From: Ciona savignyi
Taxonomy: Eukaryota; Chordata; Ascidiacea; Phlebobranchia; Cionidae
Reading direction: 5' to 3'
Length of the DNA: 64,000 nt
Assembly: GCA_000149265.1 (NCBI GenBank)
Contig: CH003173.1
Location: forward strand, 32,077 to 96,076
Shown here: one piece after another, positions 14,175 through 26,900 of the stretch
Layout of the letters: each line of letters opens with the position of its first letter
Position numbering within the stretch: the stretch's first letter is position 1
Notes under the pieces: generated by a model
Seen by the model: the letters and a program-made list of their open reading frames with translations, nothing else
The model's database searches: none
What the model was told of the DNA's origin: nothing
Program-made: the position numbers and the translations under genes

Positions 14175-14415
14175 GGTCCTAAGGAGATTCATGTTTCTCC
14201 CTCTTGAATGGGAAATGAGGCGTTACCTCCCACCCACCGCCGGGTTACCGGAGATATTGCAGTGTGTTGTATATGATAGACACGTTCCTTCAATTTGGTA
14301 GAACCCATTAATCCGCTGGGTTCAGGCAATGTCCGTTAAGTGGTTGACCAATAACATATACGACCATCTGGCGACCAGTTTCGAACCTGCAACGCTTAGG
14401 CTATAAGACAACGCA
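14175..14415 (-). mobile_element. SINE family A copy downstream of STRIP
   Basis: Contains the complement blocks GGGTTACCGGAGATATTGCA and AACCCATTAATCCGCTGGG and ends with the B-box complement (AGTTTCGAACCTGC). Confidence 0.8.
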
Positions 14416-14547
14416 ATAATTCACCTAATGTCAATTGGTCAAAGATGCGAAACGCAACGAATAAACTAATCGTACGGAAAAACAATATTCATAAAAATTC
14501 CTGATTTTCCAAAATAATATGTATTTGGACAAAATACTCTTTCATTT

Positions 14548-14553
14548 TTTATT
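14548..14553 (-). terminator. AATAAA polyadenylation signal, candidate for STRIP
   Basis: AATAAA on the minus strand lies about 360 bases after the STRIP stop codon at 14914-14912. It is the first canonical hexamer I noticed there. Use of this site is inferred from position only. Confidence 0.4.
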
Positions 14554-14911
14554 TTCCAACTTTACGCAAGCGCATCTTACAATATTACAATTGCCAGTGG
14601 AAATCAAAATAAATTCTGAATTTGAAAATGAATAAACTAAAATGCAAAAATACCTAATGAAGCAAAAATATAACTTAACGACGATAGAAAGTTCGCTGTG
14701 CTTATTCCTCGCAAGTGAGCGGCAAGACATGATAAAGGTTGAAATAACAGATTGTAGATATGGAATACAGCTTCGCCATCATCGATATGTCCTTCAAGCA
14801 ATTTAACCCGAAGCATCGTTATAACAAATATTTCATGAACATGATTTGATCCTGCGAAACCGCGCCGATCAGCTCCTACTAGACGCGCTTATAGAAACAT
14901 CTGATTCCCAA

Positions 14912-17900
14912 CTACTGCACGCATGGTATGGACAGCAGTTGATCCCAATCAGTGTTGGAGAAATAAACCTCTCGTTCCAACCAGGTGTCGTACGATTTGC
15001 GGAACTCGATGGGAAGTTCAACTCTGGGAAGTGACGGGTGTTAACATGGTGGGGGGTGCTTTATACTTTGTCCATGGTTATCGTCGGATTTCCCACTGCG
15101 ATTCACCCGTAAGAGATATTTAATATTTTTAAAAGCAGTCATCAAACCACAATCTTTTGGTTTTATTAAACCATAATCTTTTGGGCTCTACATACATCGG
15201 AATCAGTGATAGGATTCAAAATTTTAAGAACAAATTCTCTTTTGTATCGTACTTACTAACAACAGGTTCCCTAAGGTCTAATGTCTGTAAAAAAGCAAGA
15301 ATCGGATCGGTGATTATCCCGACGTTCCAAGAACGGGTTCGACCGAACACATGCGAACCTCTTGAATCCCATCACTGGTTGTACTTAACCTCCACACCAC
15401 ACAATCTACACAACTCACTCCTCTTTCAGCAAGTTCTGCAAGTTGTTTTCCACCGGCGTGTAGTCGTCGTTGGTGGACGGGTTGAGACTTCCGCCACCAC
15501 TTCCACCACTCCCGATCTTCCCGTACCTCCGCGCATTGAATCGCTCAACATGGGCACGCAACGCACATTCCTCCTGCTGGAAATCCCACGGCTGCGCGTC
15601 CACGTCTGTAGGGGGTTGGGGGTGTTGGTGTTGGGTGGGCATTTGTCGTTTTGGACGAGATCGGTGGGTGTTGGGATCGAAACCAAACTCGAGCGTGTCG
15701 GTTGTTTCCTTTAGCAGTTACCCAAAGCCAGTGGATGAATGGGTTCAACCCAAAATTTTTATGTCATATGCAACTCATTGCAATAGCTCAGTAGTGTCAT
15801 TTAGTTCCCCCAAAACCCGTGTTTTTCCACCACTGGGAATATCTTGGACCCATTTATCCGGCAATGAGAGTAAATGGGAAATAGTAGTAATACATCAATT
15901 TCAATGGGATACATAGTAAAAGCAACAATAAACCTACATAATCAGTTTTTTTTATCCAGTGTTTTAGAGAGTCTTGGACATTGGTTTATTATTTCTTTTA
16001 CTGGGATCTATGGGAAATAAAATGGTAGACACCAAACAAGTGGTTGAAAGATTCCCGGTTTTAAATTCCGTTGGTTTGATTAATATATATTTTGAATAGA
16101 ATTAGGTTTATATAGATGATATTAGATTTGAAATTCAATGTTAGGATTATATGGAGTTCTAATAAGATTGGAGTTGGATTAGATTTTCCTAAAATTTTAT
16201 ATGGAGTTGGATTACAATATCATAATCAGATGAACACGTATCATCCACTGACCATTCCCGAACGCCCAATCATCATGCAGTCTGTGTCGGACTTTCTGAT
16301 AAATCGCTGACATCGTCTTCATGTTGCTCTTGCGCCACGCACGGCCGAGATACTTCGTTTGAACTTTGAGTAGCTTGAGCACGTATAGTTGGAACATTGC
16401 TTGTCGCACCTTGAGCGCTCGTTTCAATATGGGAGCTGACTTGAATACCACGAGTAACTGGGTGGGAACCATGTGATTGGGATACGATTGAAGTTATATG
16501 CTTTTACACATGGCATGATAGCTTGGTGGGTTAGTGTGCTGCTTTTAAACTGACCCGCGAGCTTGTAGGTTGTGTCCTTGGGCAAGGCACTTTACGGACA
16601 CTGTCTGAACCCAGCGGATTGATGGGTTCTACCAAATTGAAGGAACGTTTCTATCATATACAACACATTGCAATAGCTCCGGTAACCCGACGATGGGCGC
16701 GAGGTGATCTGACGATTACCCGAGTGATAACCCCCTTGGTTTCCCCATTCACGGGGATAAACATGAATACGTATATAAAAGTACAAACAAGAAACAGCCC
16801 TTGGTCCCCACTTGACTTACCATGGTCCTGGAATGTTTCCACTTGACCAACTTATTGAGGATGCGCAGCAGATTGATGCTGGAGAACAAGTTCCTCCAAC
16901 AAGGGATGTTGTTCGCGTCCATCCCGTCGAACGATTCCGCCGTGATCTCCGTCTTCTCACCTGGGGTGTGGGTTTCAAAATTAAACAACCAAATTGAAAT
17001 ATTTGCTTTTCAAATTACAAATAGAAAGTGCAATTAAACTGCTTCGTTCCTTTCCAGTTTCATACCTTGGTTGGATGAATTGCAGCACAGGAGCACAGGA
17101 AACCAGCCCCAAAAAAATTGGTTGTATCCTTGGTTACACCAATGAATAGCAACACAGAATAGCAACACAGGATTTGAACAAAATTGTACAAATGACTCCA
17201 TTGTATTTAACACACTGTAAAAGCTCTGGTAATCTGATTTGTGGTAAACTGGCGATTTGTTCATTTCTATTGTGTTTTCTCATCCCCGGAGATAAACAGG
17301 AGGGTTAAGGCAAGAGACCCTTATTAAGGGCATCATCCAAGCAACCACCCTCATACCACCAGTGGTTTCTACCCCCTTTATTCAGCTCACGACATTCCAA
17401 TAAGCTGCCCTGGCTGGATGTTTCACACAGAGCAAAACTCACCTATCACACAAGCTGGGAATTCGAGGGAGGGAATCATGTTCTTGGTGGTGACGTATGC
17501 CACGATGTTCTGGTTGAAGAACTTCAACACTAGAGGGATACAGTTGGCGAACACCAGGTGTTGACTCATGTATTCGAACTGGGAAATATGGGGGGGTTGT
17601 TTAGTTGCAGTACCCACCATATTACATGGTGTGTTTGTGGCAGGGCTATAAAAGCATAAATAGATTGCTGAAACGTTCCAAAACTTGATAATCGCCCATG
17701 TTATCGTTTCAATGTGTTTTCCAACCCCAGGTTAAACATGAATCACTGGAGACTGTGAAGGATTTCGAACAACAAACTGTGAACTAGGCCAACCACACCA
17801 CACAACAACCACCCAAACAACCCACCTGATAAACATGATTAAGCTTGAAATGCTTGAGAAGCAACAATATGAGTCCGGAGATTGATTTGACGAATATTTC

Positions 17901-20900
17901 CCGATGTCTGTTCACATCAATGCCTAGTTTGAGGGACGCAACAGCTGTTGATCTGGTGGATTGGATGTTTTATTTAAGTTCATAACTAATCAAACAAGCA
18001 ATATTAGGTACAGACATTTTAGATCTTGAACAAACATATTCAACACATTGCATGCTTGTCACCAAATCTTATTACTAAATCAATATACAAATCAGAAATA
18101 AATTATTTTTTTGCTTCTACCAATAACAACTGCAAATTATTATAACCGGGTTAGTTTAGTTAATCAGTGTAAAACAAGTGAACATTTTTTTCACTTACAC
18201 CTTGCAAAGTGTTTTCTCTGGTGGGATAAACCGAAGAATAATTTATGCGTCTTTGCCGCAACACACAGTTATGCTTGTCCTCCGTTTGTTAACGCAACCT
18301 ACATTTCCCCATTCATGGAGGATAAAACCCCGGAACATCCCCATTCCCATGCTATTATGCATCATAATCAAATTTTCCCCCACTGTCTTAGGCCACAAAG
18401 GTCACACAGGTTAACCCATCGACCCCAGTAAACACGATATTCACATACGGCATCCCCTGCGGCAGCACATCGGACAGAATGTTGATCGAATCTGTCTTCG
18501 CCTTCGCAGTAGGTGCAGCTGCGAGCAATATCTTCAACAACGCGATCATATATTGTGGGATATGGGGAAGCATGGCTTGGTACAATCGTTCCGGTATCTC
18601 TGTCGATATCACCTGATGGGGGGGGGGGGGGGTGTTAGTCACAAATTGCACTGAAGTTTCAATAATTTGATTGAACTACATAATTGCTATGGAATGTTGT
18701 ATTATATTCAGGTTTGATCTGTGTAGATGGGATAACACAAGTAGTAATATTAAACGGGTACTCGCCAAATCAGCCTGTGCCTGCCCTCGAGCCCTTCATC
18801 ATCTAGAAAGTGGAAATAAATCAGATATTACTTTAGTTTTATTACAACCTATTAATCCACTAGGTCAGCGTTTCTCAAACTATGGGTCCCACCGGTGGGT
18901 CGCGAAAGGAATCTTGGTGGGTTGTGAAAAGTTACAGAAAGCTCTGATTAACTATACTGGCTATTTCCTATACAAAAATCAAGGGGAAATTATCATAATT
19001 GTGACATCACACTATCTTGAACCGTGGCGTGATCTTCACCTGACCTCAGGTCATTGAACCTTTCGTTTTATTATTTGAGCTTTGGCCACGTGCATAAAAT
19101 GTTTATTACCGTAAGTTGTGAAGTAAACATTTGGTTATTTATTACCGTGTTATTGTTACTCAACAAACACCAAAGAAAACAACAATCCGCTTGCAAATTT
19201 CGCAAACTGCTGCCACAGACGAATCGGACGTGAGAGAAATTTGTACGTTTGTACAGCCAACCAGATGTAGTTAATATCAGTTACCCTTAGCATCCTAATT
19301 TACTTTTGTTAGCAATTTGAGATACAAAGTGTTATAGGGATAAACATGATGTACCGTGTACCGGTAAGGTCATTCGGTATCGGTAAAGGTCATAAATGCA
19401 TATTTCGGCAAGTAAAAAAAGACCAGTAACTTATTTCACATAAACTCATCGTTACGTTTATCAAATTGCGTTAATGAGAGTAAAAATTCATTGTTGAACA
19501 CACTTTTTCACCTGCCTAAGGTTTGCTCTATCAGTAATAGTACAGCGCTTTTTTATTTTGCAGTAAATATAAAAATTAAAAGTCATTACTGTAAAACAGC
19601 GGTTCTCAAACTGGGGTCCGCGGTCTTTTTGGGACCGCGAAGAACCTTCCAAAAAATTTAAACGACGCTTCTGAAAAAAAAATGTGTAAAATTAAGTTTT
19701 TACGCAACTTTTCTTCCAATCAACCTAACAAACACAATTTGTAATGAAAGCTTACAGGCTACATAGGCATTTATGACATCACAAGAAGCTATTTGATGTC
19801 ACATTAGTGCAATTAAAAAGTACAGAACTCCTACTATAGTAGAAAATAGTACAACTTCTCCTATTATAGTAGGAGTAAACATTCAAAAAATTGCCAAGGT
19901 CAGAGGCGTCTCGTTTTTCCTTAAGCCGTGCATCCGGGTTAATATGTTTTGTTTTAGAATTTTAACGTTGCCTAATTTTTCGTTTTACTTTCCTATTTTT
20001 TGAGGAGACCGTGAACTTAAACCTTTTGAGAAAGTTTATTGTGAATGTTTTGTTTTTGTTATGTTGTGTTTTCACTATTTTGGTAAATTTAAATCATTTT
20101 TTTCAAAACAGGCACCTTTAAGAATAAAAAAGAAATATGTTCTCACGAATTGTTAGTTGGCACGCGGAAGGATTTTTCCATTAATTTTAGCCGATTTTGG
20201 CACCCAGGCCAAGAAAGGTTGCCCATCCCTGTGTTACAACAACTATATATAGAGTTAAGTGGGTCGCCATAAATTGTGGTAATTAATAGTGGGTTCCAAC
20301 TCTAAAAAGTTTGAGAACCACTGCACTAGGTTCAAGTTTGTGATGTTCAAAACTAATCAATGCTTACCGTCACCCTTCCGTACCACACAACAGGACTTCT
20401 GGGCACTTATTTCATAAGTGTGTAACAACGATTATGACATCATACATACCTCAGTTTTGCCGATAGTAAGCGGACACTTGGATATCTCAGATTCCCGAGC
20501 GACTTGTAACTCGGACATGGGAGTGTAAGCGTGCTTCTGTAGGATCTTCAAGCTGTCCTGGGTGGGTTCCGGTAATCCTGCCACCGTCGTTAGATCACTG
20601 GAATCAGTTAGTTTATGAGCGTATGGTAGGGTTAAAGGGGGCAGTTATTTTACGCTCATGTTGGCAAAGATCCGACATACAGTCGATCTGAGGTGCCACA
20701 TGCTCGTGGTCTGGTTCATAAAAATATGGAGATTTAGGAAAACCCATAAAAAATATTTTTCATAATTAGATGTTTTAAATGATTCCTTTCTTCATAAAAT
20801 AATTTTGAAAAATGTTTATTTTTGCTTCGACTATCTTCTAATTAAATGCATTGTGTTCCAAAGTGAACTCATTTCCTTTTAATATATTGCCTTTTTGCTC

Positions 20901-23900
20901 AGATAATCAGATGGATTCCATGCATCACACACACAAGGTATTGCGTAGAACCCAGGTTCTATCACCAAGAACCCCCCCAACCCCCCCCCCCCCCCAACTC
21001 ACCCCGGCAATGTGAACCCGATAAACTTCTGTCGGACTTGGTTCAAGAAGACTTTCGACGTCATTCTTGCGAGCTTTGGGAGTCCACGGGAGGCCCGATA
21101 TGACCTTGACCCGCGGGAGGCCGCTGAGATCGGGGGTTTGCTGCTCCCGGCGTAGTTTGACGAGCTTCGCGGCGATGGTGGTGGCGTCCGTGGTGAGCGT
21201 TGGGGTTTGGGATGGCATTGGGGTCTAATGGGGGAGGGGCGTATATTTACGTTAACTTATCAAAAGTGGGAAAACGCAAGGAACATTTGGAACACAGGCA
21301 ACTCATCNNNNNNNNNNNNNNNNNNNNNNNNNNNNNNNNNNNNNNNNNNNNNNNNNNNNNNNNNNNNNNNNNNNNNNNNNNNNNNNNNNNNNNNNNNNNN
21401 NNNNNNNAAGATAATTTATCCCTCTTTTAAACAAACCGGCACACCTAGAATCTACCTCCCAATAAAGAATATATTATGTAAACTTTAGTGAACACCACTT
21501 TTTATGTAAAGAAAATTCTGCTCGACTTTGAAAATTTTGAGGTGCACTGACAAACGAAATACTCACTAATTATTGGTATGCCCAAATGATATGAAAATTG
21601 GAATGTAGATTGTCTAATAGTTTTTGTACTCAGGAAAATTTGAACTGTATTTGTATCTTTAGTAGTTTTTTTACTATTCCTAATTGAAATTTTCCTTTAT
21701 TCTAACTATATTATGAAAAATTGAACCAAAAACGCATTGAAGTTTTTAGTTTTGTAGAACTAAAATAGTAAAAAGTTTAAATAAGAACAGTGAAGGAAGT
21801 GTAAAAAGGGCATACAAAAGCAAACAAACACAAATACTATATCCAATATTCTTCAAAGCAGGGCACACCGAACTAGCTAGTCTCGCCGCCTTTTTCTTTA
21901 TCGTGCGCTCAGCAGGCCCAGCTGGATTCATGCTTTGGTGAACACGAAGCATAAACGCCTGCTGCGAAAACGTCACCAACGCTCTCATTTTTTTCTCAAC
22001 GGCACGAAATTCACAGAGAATGTAAAGAAAGACTTGCTTGACAAAAAGAGCTTCTCCGCAAGTTAACGCGACTCCTATTGGCTGAGTTAGTCACGTGTAA
22101 ATTCGTGTAAAATCGATAGAAATAAGAGGCGAAGCCTTGAAAAAGAAAGGCTATCACTCCTCGCATTTTTAATATTTCTCCACGAAAATTACAGAAAATA
22201 AAATTATAGGGTTTCCTTGATCGAATGAGCCATAGCTGAGGTCTCTACCATTACGCATTGCGGAGAAATCGTTTTTTAGATTTGCATCCATTTATGTACA
22301 TTTATGTACCTCTCTATGGATTGCCACCTTAACGTGGTAGGGGGGTTTGAGTTTCCAGTGAACCCAAGAGCAATGCCATCGGGGGTGGAATTTTCTACCC
22401 CTGGCAGGGTCACCCATGGTGGTAAGGTCGAAGGTGAGGAACTGACAAAGCTGCAATCCACTTTCGGGTTACCGTTAAGCTACTGTAATGGTATGTGAAA
22501 GGGGAATTTCTCGACCCCACCCACGGCAGGGATAAACTGGTTCTAGCCCTGGCCAGTTTATGCGGCGAGAGTAGCGCCTCGGCTACTAGGGGGTAAACCC
22601 TTGCGAGGGTGCGAGGATCAAGTCCAGTCGTAGACATATCAATGGCCTGAGTCTCAGTGGGCTGATTCCCCATCTGTGTACGAGGGTCGGCGGGAGCTGT
22701 TGAAAGCTGGTCGGGGTCCTACGGAGAGCCGAAACTGCGGGAGGGCGTTTTGCCTGGCCTTGTTGCCTCGGCCGTGCCGAGAACGTAAGTCGGACCCTAG
22801 AGGGGGCAAAAACCCTATTGTATAGCATGGAACAGAAAAAAAATCCCGAAAAACAACCCGCTGATGATGGTTTGTCCTCCACCTCTTTATCGAGGTTGGC
22901 CGACAAACCGGAGGCAAACCCAGACAATGCGAGCATTCAATGCTCTGCGGCGTCACCCCCTACATCCTCTGCGGCACCCCAAGCTTTCTTCAGCGATAGC
23001 GATGGGGTTTCCGCTGTCACTTCGGTGACATCTCCACTGGCGCATAAGCTCTCAAATCTAACGATGGAGCAAGCGGAGCTGTCTGACTTGTCGGACAGTG
23101 GTGAAGCAAACTCCATTCGGCGGACACGAGAAGCCTGTAAGCCAGCACCTTCCAAGGCGGAGTATAAAAGAGAAAAGAATCGGCGGCAGAAGGCTCGGAA
23201 ACGAGCCCGAAAAGCCAATGATAATCTCTGCAATCGTCCCGGGCCCAGCAACACCTCAGTGCCCACAGCTGCCCCCCACTGGGGGATGGCAAAGTGAGCG
23301 CCAGCGGGCCCGCTAAACGGAAAAGGCAGAGCAAAACTTCCTCTTCCACCACCCCTACTCCGGCCACAAAAAAACCCCGTGGTCCATCTGCGTCGTCCAC
23401 AAGAGCTACGTCATATGCAGATGCGGCAAACAGCAGTCTTAGACTTGATGTTCTACCCGCTAGCGGGTCAGAAAGTCTTGTCCAGGCTGATATCCGCTAC
23501 ATCGAGAGTGCTATGGCAGACTCCATGTTGGACGGTACACTTCCTCTTATAAAGGCCAAAGGGCTTGTGCTGCTAAAGTCAGGTACCATGAAGGTCACCT
23601 GTATGGATGCAGCATCACTGGCGGCCTTCAGGAGGTTTATCCGTGGTTTACCACCAATGCCAGGTAAGAACATTGGCTATACAGCAAATGGGCCCGAAGA
23701 TCGTCTCAACGAACGGGTCTATACTGTCTGGGTCTCCGACCCGAAGGTTCGAACAAACCCGGAACGGTTTATTCGTCTTCTCGGGTTCCAGAACTCCGAA
23801 CTTCCGATTGAGAAGTTCCACGTCCGTGGGTACGTCGGCGAAGTGACGGAAGAAGGCACACACCTACGTGTAGGTGTGGAGATGTCTGCGATTGAAGATC

Positions 23901-26900
23901 TACGCAAGATGGACTTCAGCCCTCACTACATGGCAGGCCTTCTCACTTTTGTGGGAAACCGGTCCGTGGAAGCCACTACCCACTCAGAGTCTCTTAAACA
24001 CTAGTGTGTGATGGAGGCTCTGAAAAAGACTAGCAAGGACCTTGTTCTTTGCCAGATCAACTTGCACCATTGTATAGCAGCCGCCCAACAATTAATGGGT
24101 CGGTTCCAAACAATGGGGCAAACACCACTTGCCCTTATACAGGAACCATACTGTAAGCGAGGAAAAGTGGCCTTTGTTCCTCAGAATGCTTGCTGCTTTT
24201 CTGATCCTAATTCAAGCAAGCCACGTGCTTGCATCCTGTCTGCAAAGAATCCTGGTGGCGTGGCCTCTACTCCAATTCATGGATAGAGACACCTGCACAA
24301 TTGCAATTGCAGACAACACTAACAGCAAAAACCCTGTTGTTTTCTGCTCTGTTTACATGGCTGGTGATGACCCCACGGAACCACCACCGCACAAGATGCG
24401 AGAACTTGTCACCCATTGTGAACAATCAAACCTTCGTCTGCTCATTGGGACAGATGCAAACGCTCACCATTACTACTGGGGAAGCACTGACTGTAATAGT
24501 CGGGGGCATGCCCTTATGGAGTATTTAATGAGCACAAGGCTGTCAGTATGCAATACTGGCAACTCTCCGACCTTTGTCACCAGAAACAGAGCTGAGGTTC
24601 TCGATCTCACTCTGTGCTCTGCCAATCTGCTTTCAAAGGTGTCTGACTGGAAGGTCAGCAAAGAAGCTTCTTTGTCCGACCACCAATTAATAACTTTCAG
24701 GGTGAACAACCTTTGTAAGACCACTCCATCGCATCACAGAAATGTTCGCAAAACTGACTGGATGCTCTACCTGCAAGAACTAACTCTCCTGTGTGAGGCA
24801 ATTCCAGCTGCACCTCCAAAAACTGCAAAGGAGGTCGACATGCTGGCGAAAGCTGTCGAAACAGCCATTACCTTATCATATGAGAAATCGTGTCGCCTGA
24901 TCAAAAGAACATCAAATGACACTCCTTCCTGGTGGTGCGCAGAACTAACACTTCTTCGTCGCTGTGCGAGACGCTCCCACCGGAAAGCTCTTAAGCTTAA
25001 GACTCCTGCCGCATGGGATGAGTCCAAGGCAAGCACCCGAGCTTACAAAAATGCCATTCGCTCCAGAAAACGGGCGTCTTGGCGCAAACTGTGCGAGGAG
25101 GTGAACACCTTGCCAGCAATGGCACGGCTTCATCGAATCCTCAAGAAGCATCGCTCTCTTCAGATTGGATCTCTACGGAAATCAAATGGTGATTTCACCA
25201 GCACTCCATTCTGAAACCTTACACGTTCTACTGGACGCACACTTCCCAGAGAATGTAAATAATCAAGGATCATCTACTAACCACGTTAAACAATGGTCCT
25301 CAATTCAAGCTAGCGATGAAGTGCTAGTCAACAACATCATCACAGCTGAAAGAATTAAGGCTGCTTATACATCATTTAAGCCTTTTAAAAGCCCAGGGCC
25401 TGATGGAATCTATCCAATACTTATTCAAAAAGGATTGGAAATCCTGTGCCCCCTTCTTATCCAGATCTTTAAAGCATCTCTCCTGGTTGGGTTTTATCCC
25501 ACAAAGATGGCTGGTCGCGAGAAGTGGTTTTCCCACCCAAACCAGGGGAAGGAAGACTACTCAACGGCAAAAGCCTATCGACCCCTGAGTCTCATGTCAT
25601 TCGTGATGAAGGGCTTCGAGAGACTCATACTTTGGTATCTGCAGGAGGGACCTATTGGACAATCCCCCCTACACCCCAACCAATATGCATATAGAGCGGG
25701 ATTTTCTACCGAAGATGCCCTCCAGTAATATGATCATCAAACTGGAGAAGGCGGTCTTTCATAACCAATATGCACTTTGGAGTATTTCTGGATATTGAAG
25801 GAGCCTTCTCTAATGCCACTTTCGATTCCATGATAGTTCCTTTGCGAAAGTATCTTGTTAATGATACAGTTATCCGGTGGATAAGTTATATGCTTAAACA
25901 CCGAACAGCCACAGCAGAACTGCATGGCTGTACAGAGAAAAAACAGGTCAAAAAAGGTTGTCCACAAGGGGGAATCCTATCCCCCTTGTTATGGAACCTC
26001 CTGGTGGACACTCTACTACGCCAATTCACTAGCCAAGAGGCTGCACTTGTGCAAGCATATGCTGATGACTTGAGTGTCATTATATCTGGCCCAGACCCAT
26101 CAACGATTGGGACGATTGCCCAATCAACCCTTAATCGTCTGGAGAAATGGGCAATAGAACAACCCACCTTCGCTTTGCTCCGGCAAAGACAGTGGTGGTA
26201 ATGTTCACAAGAAGGAGAAAATGGTCTTTAAGACCAATTTTTCTCCACAATATCCAGCTTAGCCTATCAAAGGAAGCTAAGTATCTTGGTGTCATCCTGG
26301 ACAACAAGCTGTCTTGGAAGAATCACCATTCAAGTCGTATCAAGAAGGCAACTGCTGCTCTAGCACAATGCCGTAGAGCAGTTGGCCCTACATGGGGGCT
26401 ACAGCCAAAAATAATGATGTGGCTCTACTGTCAGATTATCCGACCTATCCTGACCTATGCTTCATTAGTGTCAGTCAGCGCAACATACCAGCGCAATATA
26501 CAGGACAACCTGCGCAAGGTTCAAAGGTTGGCCTGCCTATGCATCACTGGCGCCTTTAAAGGCACCCCCACAAGGGCAATGGAGATGCTACTTAACCTCC
26601 CCCCGCTGCACCTGTACCTCCAGGGCACAGCCATTAAAACGGCACACCGCCTTAGATTTTTAGGCCACTGGAAGGGGACTGGTTACTCAGTGTGGCACAA
26701 GAAAAGTCATATTGACATCTGCAACCAAGCAATGGAAGATATCCATCTTCTGTCATTGCCAGTGGATTGCAGTTCCTGCACTCTCCATCTGGAACGCCAC
26801 TTCGCGATTCAGATTAGCGACCGTGACAACATCACTCCACCTGTACGACCATCTGACCCATCACAGCTTGTCTGTTACACTGATGGGTCACGACTAGATG

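Larger units (their letters stand above)
12741..14911. other. Intergenic region between small membrane-protein gene and STRIP
   Basis: No conserved coding exon was found. It contains fragments of a tRNA-like repeat (about 12858-12910 and 13290-13380), an inverted SINE copy (about 14175-14415) and the 3' UTR of the STRIP gene at its right end. A plus-strand open frame at 13824-14090 shows no recognisable domain. Confidence 0.5.

Noticed and set aside
14846-15123. Plus-strand frames of 62-66 codons
   Set aside because: They are antisense to the last STRIP exon (15023-14912), which is confirmed by homology and splice phase.
22276-23400. Minus-strand frames of 60-127 codons in the LINE region
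   Set aside because: They overlap the 5' UTR and ORF1 of the plus-strand LINE and show no domain.
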